DNA of 21,855 bases from Altererythrobacter sp. (GCA_023299945.1 JALZVZ010000221.1:1-21855); one strand, 5' to 3'. Counted from the stretch's first letter, positions 1-8,763 are shown. Translations and numbers: made by a program. Notes: a model not told the origin generated them from the letters alone.

Positions 1-1
1 C

Positions 2-1360
2 ATCACCTTTGTCGACAAACACGCAAAACCGGGCGGCCATTGGAACGATGCCTATTCCTTCGTTGCATTGCATCAGCCATCGGCATTCTACGGCGTGAAC
101 TCACTGGAGTTTGAAAGCGAGCAGTTGGATGAGCACGGGCCCAATGCCGGGTTTTACGCGCTCGCTAGCGGTCCAGAGATCAGCGCCTACTTTGAAAAAG
201 TCATGAATATGCGGCTGCTACCCACGGGCCGCGTCCAATATCACCGACTGGCCGAATATAAAGGCAAGGATGAGGCCAGCGGCGCAGCGCGCGTGGTGTC
301 CATCTTGAACGGCGAAGAGACCCGCATCAAAGTCCGCCGCCGTGTTGTCGATGCGACATTCTATCAAACCAGCGTTCCATCCACCCACACACCAGGCTTC
401 GTTGTGGCTGATGATGTTGATATCGCGGTTCCAGGACAGCTCCCAAATATTTGGCAGCGCGGGACTAATTTACCGGAGCATTACGTGATTTTGGGCGCGG
501 GCAAGACCGCGATGGATACCGGTGTCTGGCTATTGGAAGGCGGCGTGGATCCTGCCAATATCACTTGGGTGCGCCCGCGTGAAAGCTGGCTAATCAACCG
601 AGCATATGTTCAGCCGGGCGAGGATTTCTTCGAAGCCATTATTCAAAATCAGATCGCACATTTAAAAGCCGCAGCAGTGGCACAAGATGGCGCGGAAATG
701 ATGCGTATGCTGGGCGAGACAGGGCATTACCTGCAGATTGATCCCAATGTGGAGCCGGAAATGTTCCACTTTGCGGTCATCTCACAAGGCGAAATTGATC
801 GTCTGCGCCAGATCACCAATGTTGTGCGCGGTGCACGGGTTCAGTCCATCATTCGCGGCCTAATGCAATTTGAAAACAGCACCGAAAGCGTGCCCGAGGG
901 CAGCCTATTCATCGATTGCACCGCGCGCGCTGTGCCCTTTTCTTTCAGCGATCGCCAAAAACCATTGTTTGAAGATGGGCTCATAACTCTCCAGCCCTTG
1001 CATGTCCCGCTGGTGACTTTCAGCGCGGCGCTAACCGCATTTCTCGAAGTACATTTCCCCGATGACGCTACCCGCAATGCCATGGCGATCCCAGGGCCGC
1101 TAACCGATACACCGGCGACCTTCCCCTATGCCTTTGCAACCACATTGGTGAACCGCGGCAATTGGTCGCAAGATCCGAAAATTGCGCCTTGGCTCACAAA
1201 ATCCCGATTGGATGTGACCGGACCAACAATGGTCAAAATGGCGGCCGAGGGTAATCCAAAGCTCGCCGTTCTGGGAGAATTTGCGCAAAGCGCGGCGGGC
1301 GCGCAAAAGAACTTGCGCAAATTGGCTGCACAGGCAAAACAAGTTCACGAATCCAAATGA
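2..1360 (+). CDS. FAD/NAD(P)-binding oxidoreductase, 5' end missing
   Basis: The reading frame is already open at the window edge, so the true start lies upstream; about 452 residues are present. The first visible residues (VDKHAKPGGHWNDAYSFVAL) look like the end of an N-terminal FAD-binding Rossmann unit, with the GGHW turn seen in flavin monooxygenase-like proteins. A second nucleotide-binding motif, VILGAGKTAMD, sits in the middle and would bind NAD(P)H. A later stretch (LFIDCTARAVPF) resembles the ATG-like motif that closes FAD-dependent Rossmann folds. I infer a cytoplasmic flavin-dependent oxidoreductase or monooxygenase; the substrate cannot be read from sequence. The stop lies 46 bp before the next gene on the same strand. 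Confidence 0.75.
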   Translation: MTFVDKHAKPGGHWNDAYSFVALHQPSAFYGVNSLEFESEQLDEHGPNAGFYALASGPEISAYFEKVMNMRLLPTGRVQYHRLAEYKGKDEASGAARVVSILNGEETRIKVRRRVVDATFYQTSVPSTHTPGFVVADDVDIAVPGQLPNIWQRGTNLPEHYVILGAGKTAMDTGVWLLEGGVDPANITWVRPRESWLINRAYVQPGEDFFEAIIQNQIAHLKAAAVAQDGAEMMRMLGETGHYLQIDPNVEPEMFHFAVISQGEIDRLRQITNVVRGARVQSIIRGLMQFENSTESVPEGSLFIDCTARAVPFSFSDRQKPLFEDGLITLQPLHVPLVTFSAALTAFLEVHFPDDATRNAMAIPGPLTDTPATFPYAFATTLVNRGNWSQDPKIAPWLTKSRLDVTGPTMVKMAAEGNPKLAVLGEFAQSAAGAQKNLRKLAAQAKQVHESK

Positions 1361-1394
1361 TTTTACGTTCACGCCAAGGCCAAGATTGGTTTAG

Positions 1395-1400
1395 TATAGT
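1395..1400 (+). promoter_or_regulatory. Candidate -10 box, possible leaderless start
   Basis: The hexamer TATAGT ends 6 nt before the ATG at 1407, and no purine-rich Shine-Dalgarno lies between. If it is a real -10 element, transcription would begin at or next to the start codon. No convincing -35 element is visible 16-18 bp upstream, so this is tentative. Confidence 0.3.
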
Positions 1401-1406
1401 TCCACT

Positions 1407-2150
1407 ATGAAAAGACGCGATCTTCTAAAAGGCACATTGGCAACCGGCGCAGCGCTAAGCGTGCCTGCAATGCCCAAATTATTGGCAGCCCAGCCGCGCG
1501 CAGGCTCCTTGCGCGACCGTAAGCTGTTTGCGCTAGCGAAAGAGCAGCTCGACAAAGCAGGCGCAGCGATTTGGAAACGCGATATTGTCGGCATTGCAGA
1601 CTTTGGCCTACACTCTGCGCGCAATCGCTTTCACTTCGTCAATTTGGAACGCCAAGAGGTCAAATCCTACCTCGTCAGCCACGGCACGGGCTCTGATCCA
1701 GAGCATGATGGCTGGCTCAATAATTATTCCAATGTTGAAGGATCAAACGCCACATCAAAAGGCGCCTATGTGACATGGGAATGGTATGTTGGCCGCTATG
1801 GCACATCGGTGCGTTTGGGCGGGCTTGATGCCACCAATGACGCCGCCTTGCGCCGCTATATCGTGATGCACCGCGCCAAATATGCAGAGCCGAGCCATGT
1901 TACGCGCTGGGGTAGGCTTGGCCGGTCAAATGGCTGTTTTGCGCTTGGCGAGGAGCAATTCCGTATCGCGCTATTGAACCTGTCAGGCGGGCGTTTGCTT
2001 TATGCCGATACGCTCGGCTTGCAAGAAGATGGCAGCGTGTATCAACGCCCGCTTCCGCAACCTGCGCCGCAATCGCAAGCACCGCAAACGCAAATTCTGC
2101 GGCCTGATGATCCCACCGCTACGCAGCGCACCAACCCCGGCGTGTTTTAA
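1407..2150 (+). CDS. Exported L,D-transpeptidase-like protein (YkuD_2 type)
   Basis: A 247-residue protein. The N-terminus MKRRDLLKGTLATGAALSVP resembles a Tat or twin-basic signal peptide (one canonical R is lacking), so it probably acts in the periplasm. The catalytic region ends in GRLGRSNGCFALGE, with Cys177 as likely nucleophile and His155 (VMHRAKY) as a candidate catalytic histidine. The SNGCF form is that of the 'murein L,D-transpeptidase catalytic domain' family, not the SHGCIR form of classical YkuD enzymes. The expected role is peptidoglycan cross-linking or trimming at meso-diaminopimelate; substrate preference is unknown. The last ~35 residues are a Pro/Gln-rich tail that looks disordered. 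No good Shine-Dalgarno precedes the ATG. The gene is convergent with a second L,D-transpeptidase gene. Confidence 0.8.
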   Translation: MKRRDLLKGTLATGAALSVPAMPKLLAAQPRAGSLRDRKLFALAKEQLDKAGAAIWKRDIVGIADFGLHSARNRFHFVNLERQEVKSYLVSHGTGSDPEHDGWLNNYSNVEGSNATSKGAYVTWEWYVGRYGTSVRLGGLDATNDAALRRYIVMHRAKYAEPSHVTRWGRLGRSNGCFALGEEQFRIALLNLSGGRLLYADTLGLQEDGSVYQRPLPQPAPQSQAPQTQILRPDDPTATQRTNPGVF

Positions 2151-2199
2151 CCGCACTCTTACTGAAAGAGAGCCCAGATTTTCCAAATTTGGGACCAAC

Positions 2200-2231
2200 A
2201 AACAAGAAAGGCGGAGCACACGGCCCCGCCC
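2200..2231 (-). terminator. Rho-independent terminator of the YcbB-like gene
   Basis: Read on the - strand, GGGCGGGGC pairs with GCTCCGCCT (9 bp, two G-U wobbles) around the loop CGTGT and is followed by TTTCTTGTTTG. It lies 30 bp after the stop codon at 2261, between the two convergent transpeptidase genes. Confidence 0.7.
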
Positions 2232-2260
2232 TCTTAAATTCATGTCAGAGTGAGAGCCAA

Positions 2261-3730
2261 TCAATCGCCTGCAAGCGGGTTGTTCTCAATCACAATCACT
2301 TCTTCATCGCTGGTCGTCGCGCGGTTTTGCACCCGCGGCTTGTCCAGACTGGCGAGCACGGGGGCATCGCGTCCATAGATATCCTTGAAGGTCGATAGAT
2401 TGCCTTCAATGTCGGATGCCATGGTGAAATAGGTGATATAGGCTGGCATTTCCTTCTTGATCATAACCTTGGTATATTTGCCCGAGGTTGCGATTTTCAC
2501 CGCTTCATCCTTGCTCGCACCTTGGCCCAAAATCGCCATTGTGATCGCCAGTTCCAGCGCACGTTCGGTGCGGATACAGCCATGCGACAATGCGCGATTG
2601 GCGTTTTTGAACAGGTGGCGCGAGGGCGTATCATGGAAGAAGATCGCATGCTTATTCGGCATTTCCAGCTTCATCCGGCCGAGCGAATTGCCCGGACCGG
2701 GTTGCTGCACAACGCTGACCCAGCCGCTGGCATGCTTTGTTGCCTTATAACCAGCACGCTTCGCCCAAGCAGGATTGTTCAACACTTTTGCGCCCAAACC
2801 CTCGCCCTTCACAATAGACTGCGGAACAGTCCATGTTGGGTTAAACACCACGCCGCTAACCATTTCAGCCAGTTGCGGCGTCGCAGTGCGGCCGGGCTTG
2901 CCGACGACAGTGCGATAGGTTTTGATGATCGTATCATTTACCGTCAGGCGCAGCTGATATTCTGGCACATTGGTCATCAGATACTGGCTACCCAAATCGC
3001 GGGCAAGCCAGCGCCAGCGGTCCATATTTGCGCGGATTAACTTGCGCTTTTTGGTGTCCGCCGCAGGGGTTGCAGCCAGTGCTGTTTTCAACTCTGCATA
3101 ATCGGGGTGCATCGGCGCAATGCTTTGCAAAGTCCCGGCAATATTGCCTGTCACAACGGCCTTTTCCAGCAAGTCAACGGTGCGGTAGCGGCTGCGATCA
3201 GGGTCCTCGACGAACCATTGCTTGCGCGCCTCCATCGGTGTGCGGCCATCGCGCATATCTTCGACCAACCAGATGAAATTCTTGCTAGCGAGAGCGTTCA
3301 ATTCTGGCGAAGGCGCAGAGGCCATGGCCGTTTTCAGCGCTTGAAGATCATAATCTTGCGAAGAGAGCCCTTCGGTATCGACACCTTCGATGACCGCGAT
3401 CAATTTCTGCGTGTTTTCCAGTGACCAATCTTGGATCGTCGGTTTGGGCGCAGGGGCGGCTTGTGCCACCTCTTTAGAGATCATGTCCGGGAAAGCATCC
3501 TGCACGCTTTGCGCGCCAGATTGGCTTGACGATTGTGCCGTATTTTGACGCGAGGCGATCGAACGCGCACGCACAACGCGAGGAATACCGTCACCTTGCG
3601 ACGCAGCTTCTGCACCGATCGGTAGAACAGCCTCAGCCTCAACCTGCTGTGCCATCGCTGTGCTAGCGATCATGCCGCTAGCTCCAATTGCAAGAGATGC
3701 AACACTCAACTTCAGCCCTAAGGTCTTCAT
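2261..3730 (-). CDS. L,D-transpeptidase, YcbB/LdtD-like, without a peptidoglycan-binding domain
   Basis: A 489-residue protein with a clear Sec signal peptide (residues 1-27, ending STAMA), so periplasmic. Residues ~30-100 are a low-complexity Gln/Ser/Ala linker, ~100-220 match the helical scaffold of the YcbB family (NFIWLVEDMRDGR), and ~258-425 are the YkuD catalytic domain with His366 (IFFHDTPSRHLF), His383 and nucleophile Cys385 (LSHGCIRTE). Enzymes of this family form 3-3 cross-links between meso-diaminopimelate residues and resist most beta-lactams other than carbapenems. E. coli LdtD is about 615 residues; here scaffold and catalytic parts are almost directly joined (residues ~222-240), and the inserted peptidoglycan-binding domain seems absent. 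The start ATG is preceded by only a weak ribosome binding site. Confidence 0.88.
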   Translation of the reverse strand: MKTLGLKLSVASLAIGASGMIASTAMAQQVEAEAVLPIGAEAASQGDGIPRVVRARSIASRQNTAQSSSQSGAQSVQDAFPDMISKEVAQAAPAPKPTIQDWSLENTQKLIAVIEGVDTEGLSSQDYDLQALKTAMASAPSPELNALASKNFIWLVEDMRDGRTPMEARKQWFVEDPDRSRYRTVDLLEKAVVTGNIAGTLQSIAPMHPDYAELKTALAATPAADTKKRKLIRANMDRWRWLARDLGSQYLMTNVPEYQLRLTVNDTIIKTYRTVVGKPGRTATPQLAEMVSGVVFNPTWTVPQSIVKGEGLGAKVLNNPAWAKRAGYKATKHASGWVSVVQQPGPGNSLGRMKLEMPNKHAIFFHDTPSRHLFKNANRALSHGCIRTERALELAITMAILGQGASKDEAVKIATSGKYTKVMIKKEMPAYITYFTMASDIEGNLSTFKDIYGRDAPVLASLDKPRVQNRATTSDEEVIVIENNPLAGD

Positions 3731-3887
3731 TTAAAGGTCTTTCTTTGAATCAAACAATGCATGCGGTAACCATAGCCGCTTTCTCGGTGCAATATCAATC
3801 AGCGCAGCTTTACGATGCCTGAATTTATCGCGTGATTTTGCACGAAATGCGGTGACGCTGGGCCATTCGCCGCCTAGGGCTGCATAA

Positions 3888-4790
3888 GTGCAACACCAAG
3901 GCATCTTCTTACCCGTAGCGGCCACCGTAATCGGCATTGGTCTATTTTCCGGCATGGATGCGGTAATGAAAAGCGCCGCTTTGAGCGTGGGGGCTTTCAG
4001 CGCTTATTTTCTGCGCTGCGTCATCGGCTTTTGCATGATCGCGCCCATTTGGAAGCTGACGGGCGGACGCTGGCCTGCTCGCGATGTCATGCGCATTCAT
4101 TTGATCCGCGGCGTAGTCACCGCCTTTATGGGGTGGAGCTTTTTCTTCAGCCTCACGCGCCTGCCCTTGGCCGAGGCGATAGCTCTGTCCTTCATCGCGC
4201 CACTAATCGCGCTCTATTTGGCTGCCGTTTTGCTGGGCGAGAAGATCCGCCGCCAAGCGATTATTGCCGCGTTTTTGGGCCTCGTCGGAGTAATCATTAT
4301 CGTCGCAGGCCGCTTGGGGCGCGAAAATATGAGTAATGAAGCCCTGATTGGATTGGCCGCTTTGCTGCTATCTGCGTTGCTTTATGCATGGAATCTGGTG
4401 CTACAACGCCAGCAAGCGCTGGTGGCGAAACCCGCCGAGGTGAGCACTTTTCAAAACGGGATTGTGACACTGGTGCTGCTGGCGGGAACACCGTTCCTGC
4501 TGGTCATACCGCAGGCCGGGCAATGGAATGACATAATCGCTGGCGCTGTTCTTGCGGTGGGTGCAGCATTATTCCTCAGCTGGGCCTATGCCCGCGCCGA
4601 GGCACAAGTGCTGGTGCCGGTGGAATATACGGGCTTTTTATGGGCGGCGCTGTTCGGGTGGCTTTTGTTTGATGAAACGATCAGCATGAGCACGATAGCC
4701 GGTGCCGTGCTGATTGTCATCGGCTGCTGGATTGCGACGCGCGGCCAAACCAATGCAAGTCCGGAGCATACAGAGCAGGCCGCAACTTAG
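3888..4790 (+). CDS. EamA/DMT-family permease
   Basis: A 300-residue, very hydrophobic protein with about ten predicted membrane helices arranged as two EamA repeats (roughly residues 5-140 and 150-287). The family pattern is visible: an acidic and aromatic first helix (GLFSGMDAVMKSAA), then LPLAEAIALSFIAPLIALYLA at the end of repeat 1 and the parallel EYTGFLWAALFGWLLFDE in repeat 2. Members export metabolites, amino acids or drugs across the inner membrane; the substrate cannot be predicted. The start is a GTG directly preceded by an in-frame TAA, so translation cannot begin earlier; the next Met is 22 codons in and would cut helix 1. The C-terminal ~13 residues are hydrophilic. Confidence 0.85.
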   Translation: MQHQGIFLPVAATVIGIGLFSGMDAVMKSAALSVGAFSAYFLRCVIGFCMIAPIWKLTGGRWPARDVMRIHLIRGVVTAFMGWSFFFSLTRLPLAEAIALSFIAPLIALYLAAVLLGEKIRRQAIIAAFLGLVGVIIIVAGRLGRENMSNEALIGLAALLLSALLYAWNLVLQRQQALVAKPAEVSTFQNGIVTLVLLAGTPFLLVIPQAGQWNDIIAGAVLAVGAALFLSWAYARAEAQVLVPVEYTGFLWAALFGWLLFDETISMSTIAGAVLIVIGCWIATRGQTNASPEHTEQAAT

Positions 4791-4804
4791 GCGGCTCTGC
4801 TTTT
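4774..4804 (+). terminator. Intrinsic terminator overlapping the permease stop codon
   Basis: AGCAGGCCGC (4774-4783) pairs with GCGGCTCTGCT (4791-4801) with a single bulged T. The 7-nt loop contains the TAG stop of the EamA gene, and TTTT follows. The overlap with the stop codon is compact but not rare. Confidence 0.6.
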
Positions 4805-4872
4805 GTAATAGGAAATTGCGACATTTCCGAAGGGCCCCACCAAATACGGGGAGCGACTAAAAATTGTGGACC

Positions 4873-5076
4873 TTACTTGGCCTTTGAAACTTGTGCGATT
4901 TGCGCCGAAACCCCGGAGGCTGCTCCAGCTACCAAGTCACTCTTCGCCGCCTGCGTTTGCTCAGCAGTAAAGAACAATGCAGCACCGAAGCATGCCACGA
5001 CGAACATGCCTGCAATGCCTACGCCTGCGCGCACGCGCGCCGCTGCATTGTCACTTTGTAAATTGAATGTGGTCAC
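4873..5076 (-). CDS. Small single-pass membrane protein, unknown function
   Basis: A 67-residue protein that I do not recognise. A polar N-terminus (TFNLQSDNAAARVRAG) leads into one membrane helix at about residues 18-37 (VGIAGMFVVACFGAALFFTA), followed by an Ala/Ser/Gln-rich, mildly basic tail. It could be a membrane-anchored peptide or an uncleaved signal-like protein. The start is a GTG: the in-frame codons just upstream read GGA TGA AAC, so a stop two codons before excludes an earlier start, and a GGGGGA Shine-Dalgarno sits about 7 nt upstream. A 10-codon ATG frame overlaps the start but lacks ribosome binding site spacing. It is divergent from acnA across 271 bp. Confidence 0.65.
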   Translation of the reverse strand: MTTFNLQSDNAAARVRAGVGIAGMFVVACFGAALFFTAEQTQAAKSDLVAGAASGVSAQIAQVSKAK

Positions 5077-5165
5077 GTTTCATCCCCCCATGGATCAAGA
5101 AATGTCCTGCCTCGTTCCACCCTTAAATGTTCGTTAACCTATTAAGATTCTAAAAAACAAGAAAA

Positions 5166-5180
5166 AATTTGTTACAAATT
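5166..5180. promoter_or_regulatory. Palindrome in the divergent promoter region
   Basis: AATTTG-TTA-CAAATT is a perfect 6-3-6 inverted repeat in an AT-rich stretch (about 5130-5190) between the small membrane protein gene and acnA. The AT-rich setting suggests promoter or operator DNA; the binding protein is unknown. The rest of 5077-5347 shows only homopolymer C runs (eight C at 5230-5237) and the acnA ribosome binding site. Confidence 0.35.
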
Positions 5181-5347
5181 GTTTCATTGCAAGGGGATAG
5201 AGGCATACGTGCCTTCACGATGCCTTAATCCCCCCCCTTGACCAAAGCCCCGCCTTCGCGCAGGTGCACAGTCAAGATTTAGGCACGCGTTTACTCTCGC
5301 TGTGCCGCCCTTGGGATTGGCCCAAAACCACAGAAAGGAACGCTTCG

Positions 5348-8023
5348 ATGACGCAGGTCGGACAGGACACGCTTGGCACTCGCTCAACCCTCACAGTAGG
5401 CGGCAAGGATTACGCCTATTATTCTTTTGCCAAGGCATCAGAAAAACTCGGCGATTTATCGCGCCTGCCCAATTCCATGAAGGTTCTGCTTGAGAACTTG
5501 CTGCGATTTGAAGATGGCGGCTTTACTGTTTCAACCGACGACATTCAGGCGGTTGCCGATTGGGCCAAGAACCCAACGACCGGCAGCGAAATTCAATATC
5601 GCCCTGCGCGCGTGCTACTGCAGGATTTCACCGGCGTTCCTTGCGTTGTTGATTTGGCCGCGATGCGCGATGCCATTTCTAAGCTTGGCGGCGATACCGC
5701 GAAAATCAATCCGCAGGTCCCCGTCAATCTGGTGATCGATCACTCGGTCATGGTCGATGAATTTGGCCATCCCAAAGCGTTCGAGAAAAACGTTGAGCTA
5801 GAATACGCTCGCAATGCAGAGCGCTATGACTTCCTGAAATGGGGCTCGAAGAGCTTTGAAAACTTCTCCGCTGTTCCTCCGGGCACAGGCATTTGCCACC
5901 AGGTGAACTTGGAGCACATCGGCAAGTGCGTTTGGTCCAGCGCGGATCAAGACGGCAATCTGGTCGCTTATCCTGACACATGCGTTGGCACCGACAGCCA
6001 CACCACCATGATCAACGGCCTCGGCGTGCTTGGCTGGGGCGTTGGCGGGATTGAGGCCGAGGCCGCAATGCTTGGCCAGCCAATCTCTATGCTGATCCCG
6101 AAAGTGGTGGGCATGGAGCTGACCGGTAAAATGTCTGAGGGCATTACCGCAACCGACCTCGTTCTTACCTGCGTGCAAATGCTGCGCGAAGTGGGCGTTG
6201 TGGGCAGCTTCGTTGAATTTTACGGCGAAGGCGTTGCCAATCTCACTTTGGCTGACCGCGCGACAATCGCAAACATGGCGCCGGAATATGGCGCGACTTG
6301 CGGCTTCTTTGGGGTCGACGACAAAACGCTCGATTATCTGCGCCTCACTGGCCGCAGCGAAGATGAGATCGCTCTGGTCGAAGCCTATTCCAAAGAGCAA
6401 GGCATGTGGTTTGATCCGGCGCAAAAGCCTGTTTTCACCCAAACACTATCCTTGGATGTTGGCTCGGTTGTGGCATCGCTTGCCGGCCCGAAACGCCCGC
6501 AAGACAAAGTCACTCTGCCAATGGTGGACGAGCTGTTTAATGGCGATCTGAAGAAAACCTACGGCAAAGATGCGGCTGAACGTGTGGCTGTCGATGGTAA
6601 GGATCACGATATTGGCGACGGCGACGTTGTTATTGCTGCGATTACCAGCTGCACCAACACATCCAACCCTGACGTTTTGATTGCCGCAGGGCTCGTCGCG
6701 CAAAAAGCGGTCGAGAAAGGCCTGAAGCCCAAACCATGGGTGAAGACATCGCTCGCGCCAGGATCGCAAGTGGTCACGGACTATCTTGAGAAAGCCGGCC
6801 TGCAAACGCATCTGAATGAAATCGGATTTGATCTGGTTGGCTATGGTTGCACTACTTGTATCGGTAACTCCGGCCCACTGGCTCCGCCGATCAGCAAAGC
6901 GATCAATGGCAATGATATTGTCGCCGCATCCGTTTTGTCGGGTAACCGCAATTTCGAAGGCCGCGTCTCTGCCGACGTACAAGCCAACTTCCTTGCGTCA
7001 CCTCCGCTCGTTGTGGCCTATGCGCTGAAAGGCACTGTCACAGAAGACATCACCACCACCCCGCTTGGCCAAGACCAAGACGGCAATGATGTGATGCTCG
7101 CCGATGTTTGGCCCAGCAATGATGAAGTCGCGCAGGTTCGCAGCGGCGCGATTGACCGGCACATGTTCGAAACCCGCTATGCCAATGTCTATGAAGGCGA
7201 TGAGCACTGGCAGGCGATTAATGTTGAGGCATCGGACACATACCAATGGCGTCCCGGCTCGACTTATATTGCGAACCCGCCATACTTTGAGGGCATGGAA
7301 ATGACCCCCGCCCCGATCACGGATGTGATCGACGCGAAGCCTCTGGCGGTTTTGGGTGATAGCGTAACAACAGACCACATCAGCCCCGCTGGTGCGATTA
7401 AAGAAGACAGCCCGGGCGGCGAATATCTGTTGGGTAATCAAGTCGCCAAGGCAGATTTCAACTCCTACGGCTCGCGCCGCGGCAATCACGAAGTTATGAT
7501 GCGCGGCACCTTTGCCAATATCCGCATTAAGAACGAAATGGTCCCCGGCGTTGAAGGCGGATACACCACTTATAATGGCGAGCAGATGGCGATCTACGAC
7601 GCCGCCATGAAGCATAAGGCCAATGGCACGCCGCTGATCGTTGTGGGCGGCAAGGAATATGGCACAGGCTCATCACGCGATTGGGCGGCAAAGGGCACAA
7701 TCCTGCTCGGTGTGCGCATGGTGATCGTAGAGAGCTTTGAGCGTATCCACCGCTCAAACCTTGTCGGCATGGGCGTATTGCCATTGCAGTTCAAAGAGGG
7801 CGACACGCGCGAAACACTCAGCCTGACCGCGGATGACAATTTTACTATTAAGGGCCTTGCTGATCTGAAGCCGGGCCAGGATGTCGAAGTCGCCGTAACC
7901 CGCGCCGATGGAACCAGCTTCACCTTCAACGCTCTGTGCCGGATCGATACGGCGAATGAGATGGAATATTACAAGAACGGCGGCATTCTACATTACGTTC
8001 TGCGTAAGCTTGCAGCAGACTAA
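5348..8023 (+). CDS. acnA: Aconitate hydratase A (aconitase)
   Basis: Interconverts citrate and isocitrate through cis-aconitate in the TCA cycle, in the cytoplasm, using a [4Fe-4S] cluster. The product is 891 residues, the usual AcnA/IRP1-type length. The cluster ligands are visible as Cys435 ([10 protein letters not shown]) and Cys501 and Cys504 ([12 protein letters not shown]), at the same numbering as in E. coli AcnA. Other family signatures are [19 protein letters not shown] in the N-terminal half and [17 protein letters not shown] in the C-terminal swivel domain. The ATG at 5348 has an AAAGGAA ribosome binding site; a GTG 84 bp upstream in frame would add 28 residues without family resemblance. 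The gene stands alone, divergent from a small membrane-protein gene and followed by a strong hairpin. Confidence 0.97.
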   Translation: MTQVGQDTLGTRSTLTVGGKDYAYYSFAKASEKLGDLSRLPNSMKVLLENLLRFEDGGFTVSTDDIQAVADWAKNPTTGSEIQYRPARVLLQDFTGVPCVVDLAAMRDAISKLGGDTAKINPQVPVNLVIDHSVMVDEFGHPKAFEKNVELEYARNAERYDFLKWGSKSFENFSAVPPGTGICHQVNLEHIGKCVWSSADQDGNLVAYPDTCVGTDSHTTMINGLGVLGWGVGGIEAEAAMLGQPISMLIPKVVGMELTGKMSEGITATDLVLTCVQMLREVGVVGSFVEFYGEGVANLTLADRATIANMAPEYGATCGFFGVDDKTLDYLRLTGRSEDEIALVEAYSKEQGMWFDPAQKPVFTQTLSLDVGSVVASLAGPKRPQDKVTLPMVDELFNGDLKKTYGKDAAERVAVDGKDHDIGDGDVVIAAITSCTNTSNPDVLIAAGLVAQKAVEKGLKPKPWVKTSLAPGSQVVTDYLEKAGLQTHLNEIGFDLVGYGCTTCIGNSGPLAPPISKAINGNDIVAASVLSGNRNFEGRVSADVQANFLASPPLVVAYALKGTVTEDITTTPLGQDQDGNDVMLADVWPSNDEVAQVRSGAIDRHMFETRYANVYEGDEHWQAINVEASDTYQWRPGSTYIANPPYFEGMEMTPAPITDVIDAKPLAVLGDSVTTDHISPAGAIKEDSPGGEYLLGNQVAKADFNSYGSRRGNHEVMMRGTFANIRIKNEMVPGVEGGYTTYNGEQMAIYDAAMKHKANGTPLIVVGGKEYGTGSSRDWAAKGTILLGVRMVIVESFERIHRSNLVGMGVLPLQFKEGDTRETLSLTADDNFTIKGLADLKPGQDVEVAVTRADGTSFTFNALCRIDTANEMEYYKNGGILHYVLRKLAAD

Positions 8024-8050
8024 GCATCGCATTCATTTAGGCGACATCAG

Positions 8051-8089
8051 AGGCCTCCTAGAACCGGATTTGGTTTTAGGAGGCCTTTT
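8051..8089 (+). terminator. Strong hairpin after acnA that contains the next gene's Shine-Dalgarno
   Basis: AGGCCTCCTAGAACC (8051-8065) pairs with GGTTTTAGGAGGCCT (8072-8086): 15 bp with one G-U wobble and a 6-nt GGATTT loop, followed by only three further T. It is placed as the acnA terminator. The 3' arm carries a perfect AGGAGG (8078-8083), 9 nt before the ATG at 8093, and the 5' arm carries the matching CCTCCT. In a read-through transcript the ribosome binding site would therefore be buried in the stem. Confidence 0.75.
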
Positions 8090-8092
8090 GGT

Positions 8093-8662
8093 ATGCGCCG
8101 TTTACACAGCTCAACCCTCGCACTTAGTCTGGTATTTGCTTCAGGGACGCTGACCAATATTGCCAATGCGCAAGACGCGCCAGTTGCACAAACAGCCGTT
8201 CCCCAGATCGACTATGCCGGCTTTGTTGGGCTTACCGCAGAGGTAGCAGAATACCGCCAAAAACGGCTGCTGGAACGCGGCGCTTTCTTTGCGAAAGCCG
8301 CAGAAGAGGGCGCGCTAATCCTAGACACCCGCAGCGCTGCAGCTTTCCAAGCGGGCCATATTAAGGGCGCGATCAACCTGCCCTTCTCCGACTTTACCGA
8401 TGAAAAGCTGGCCAAGGTCTTAGGCACGAACACCTCCCGCCCCATACTCATCTATTGCAACAATAATTTCAGCGACAATCGCCAGCCGATTGCATTGAAA
8501 AGGGCACCGCTCGCACTCAACATCCCGACCTTCATCAACCTCTATGGCTATGGCTATAAGAATGTGTGGGAATTAGACGGGGTGATGTCGGTCGCCGAGG
8601 TTGATTGGGTCGCAGATCCAGATTGGCCGATCCTGCGCCGCACGCCTGAGCCGGCGAGTTGA
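8093..8662 (+). CDS. Exported rhodanese-domain protein
   Basis: A 189-residue protein with a Sec signal peptide (residues 1-26, cleavage near NANA-QD), so periplasmic or exported. A single rhodanese domain covers about residues 55-170: LILDTRSAAAFQAGHIKGAINLPF is the classic N-terminal CH2A-like region, and the active loop contains Cys122 (ILIYCNNNFSDN). Rhodaneses pass sulfane sulfur from a donor to an acceptor through a Cys persulfide. The loop is not the CRxGx[RT] of thiosulfate sulfurtransferases, so the substrate is uncertain; the conserved LALNIPTFINLYGYGY stretch suggests a distinct exported subfamily. The AGGAGG ribosome binding site lies within the hairpin after acnA. Confidence 0.85.
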   Translation: MRRLHSSTLALSLVFASGTLTNIANAQDAPVAQTAVPQIDYAGFVGLTAEVAEYRQKRLLERGAFFAKAAEEGALILDTRSAAAFQAGHIKGAINLPFSDFTDEKLAKVLGTNTSRPILIYCNNNFSDNRQPIALKRAPLALNIPTFINLYGYGYKNVWELDGVMSVAEVDWVADPDWPILRRTPEPAS

Positions 8663-8707
8663 ATTCAACGGACGGAACGATCCGCTATCCAACCCTGCTC
8701 CCATAGA

Positions 8708-8745
8708 AAAAGGGCGGCTCCCACTGAGGAACCGCCCTTTTCTTT
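8708..8745. terminator. Bidirectional intrinsic terminator
   Basis: A hairpin between convergent genes. AAAAGGGCGG (8708-8717) pairs with CCGCCCTTTT (8732-8741) and the stem continues TCC/GGA past one C-A mismatch around the loop CACTGA. T-rich sequence follows on the + strand (TTTTCTTTG), and on the - strand the run reads CCCTTTTTCT. It can serve both the rhodanese gene and the Ser-rich protein gene. Confidence 0.8.
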
Positions 8746-8763
8746 GTCTCTTATTCTGAAGGC

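Noticed and set aside
2173..2193. Hairpin CCCAGATTT-TCC-AAATTTGGG after the YkuD_2-type gene, as a terminator.
   Set aside because: The stem is AT-rich with a wobble and no T run follows on the + strand, so I cannot support it as a terminator.
3731..3955. A 74-codon - strand frame overlapping the start of the permease gene.
   Set aside because: It overlaps the first conserved helix of the permease and has no ribosome binding site or hydrophobic pattern of its own.
5230..5237. Run of eight C upstream of acnA as a phase-variation tract.
   Set aside because: It lies outside the coding region and outside an evident promoter core; a run of this length alone is weak evidence.
5798..7929. Long antisense open frames within acnA (up to 214 codons).
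   Set aside because: They lie wholly opposite a well-conserved gene, lack ribosome binding sites and have no recognisable domains.
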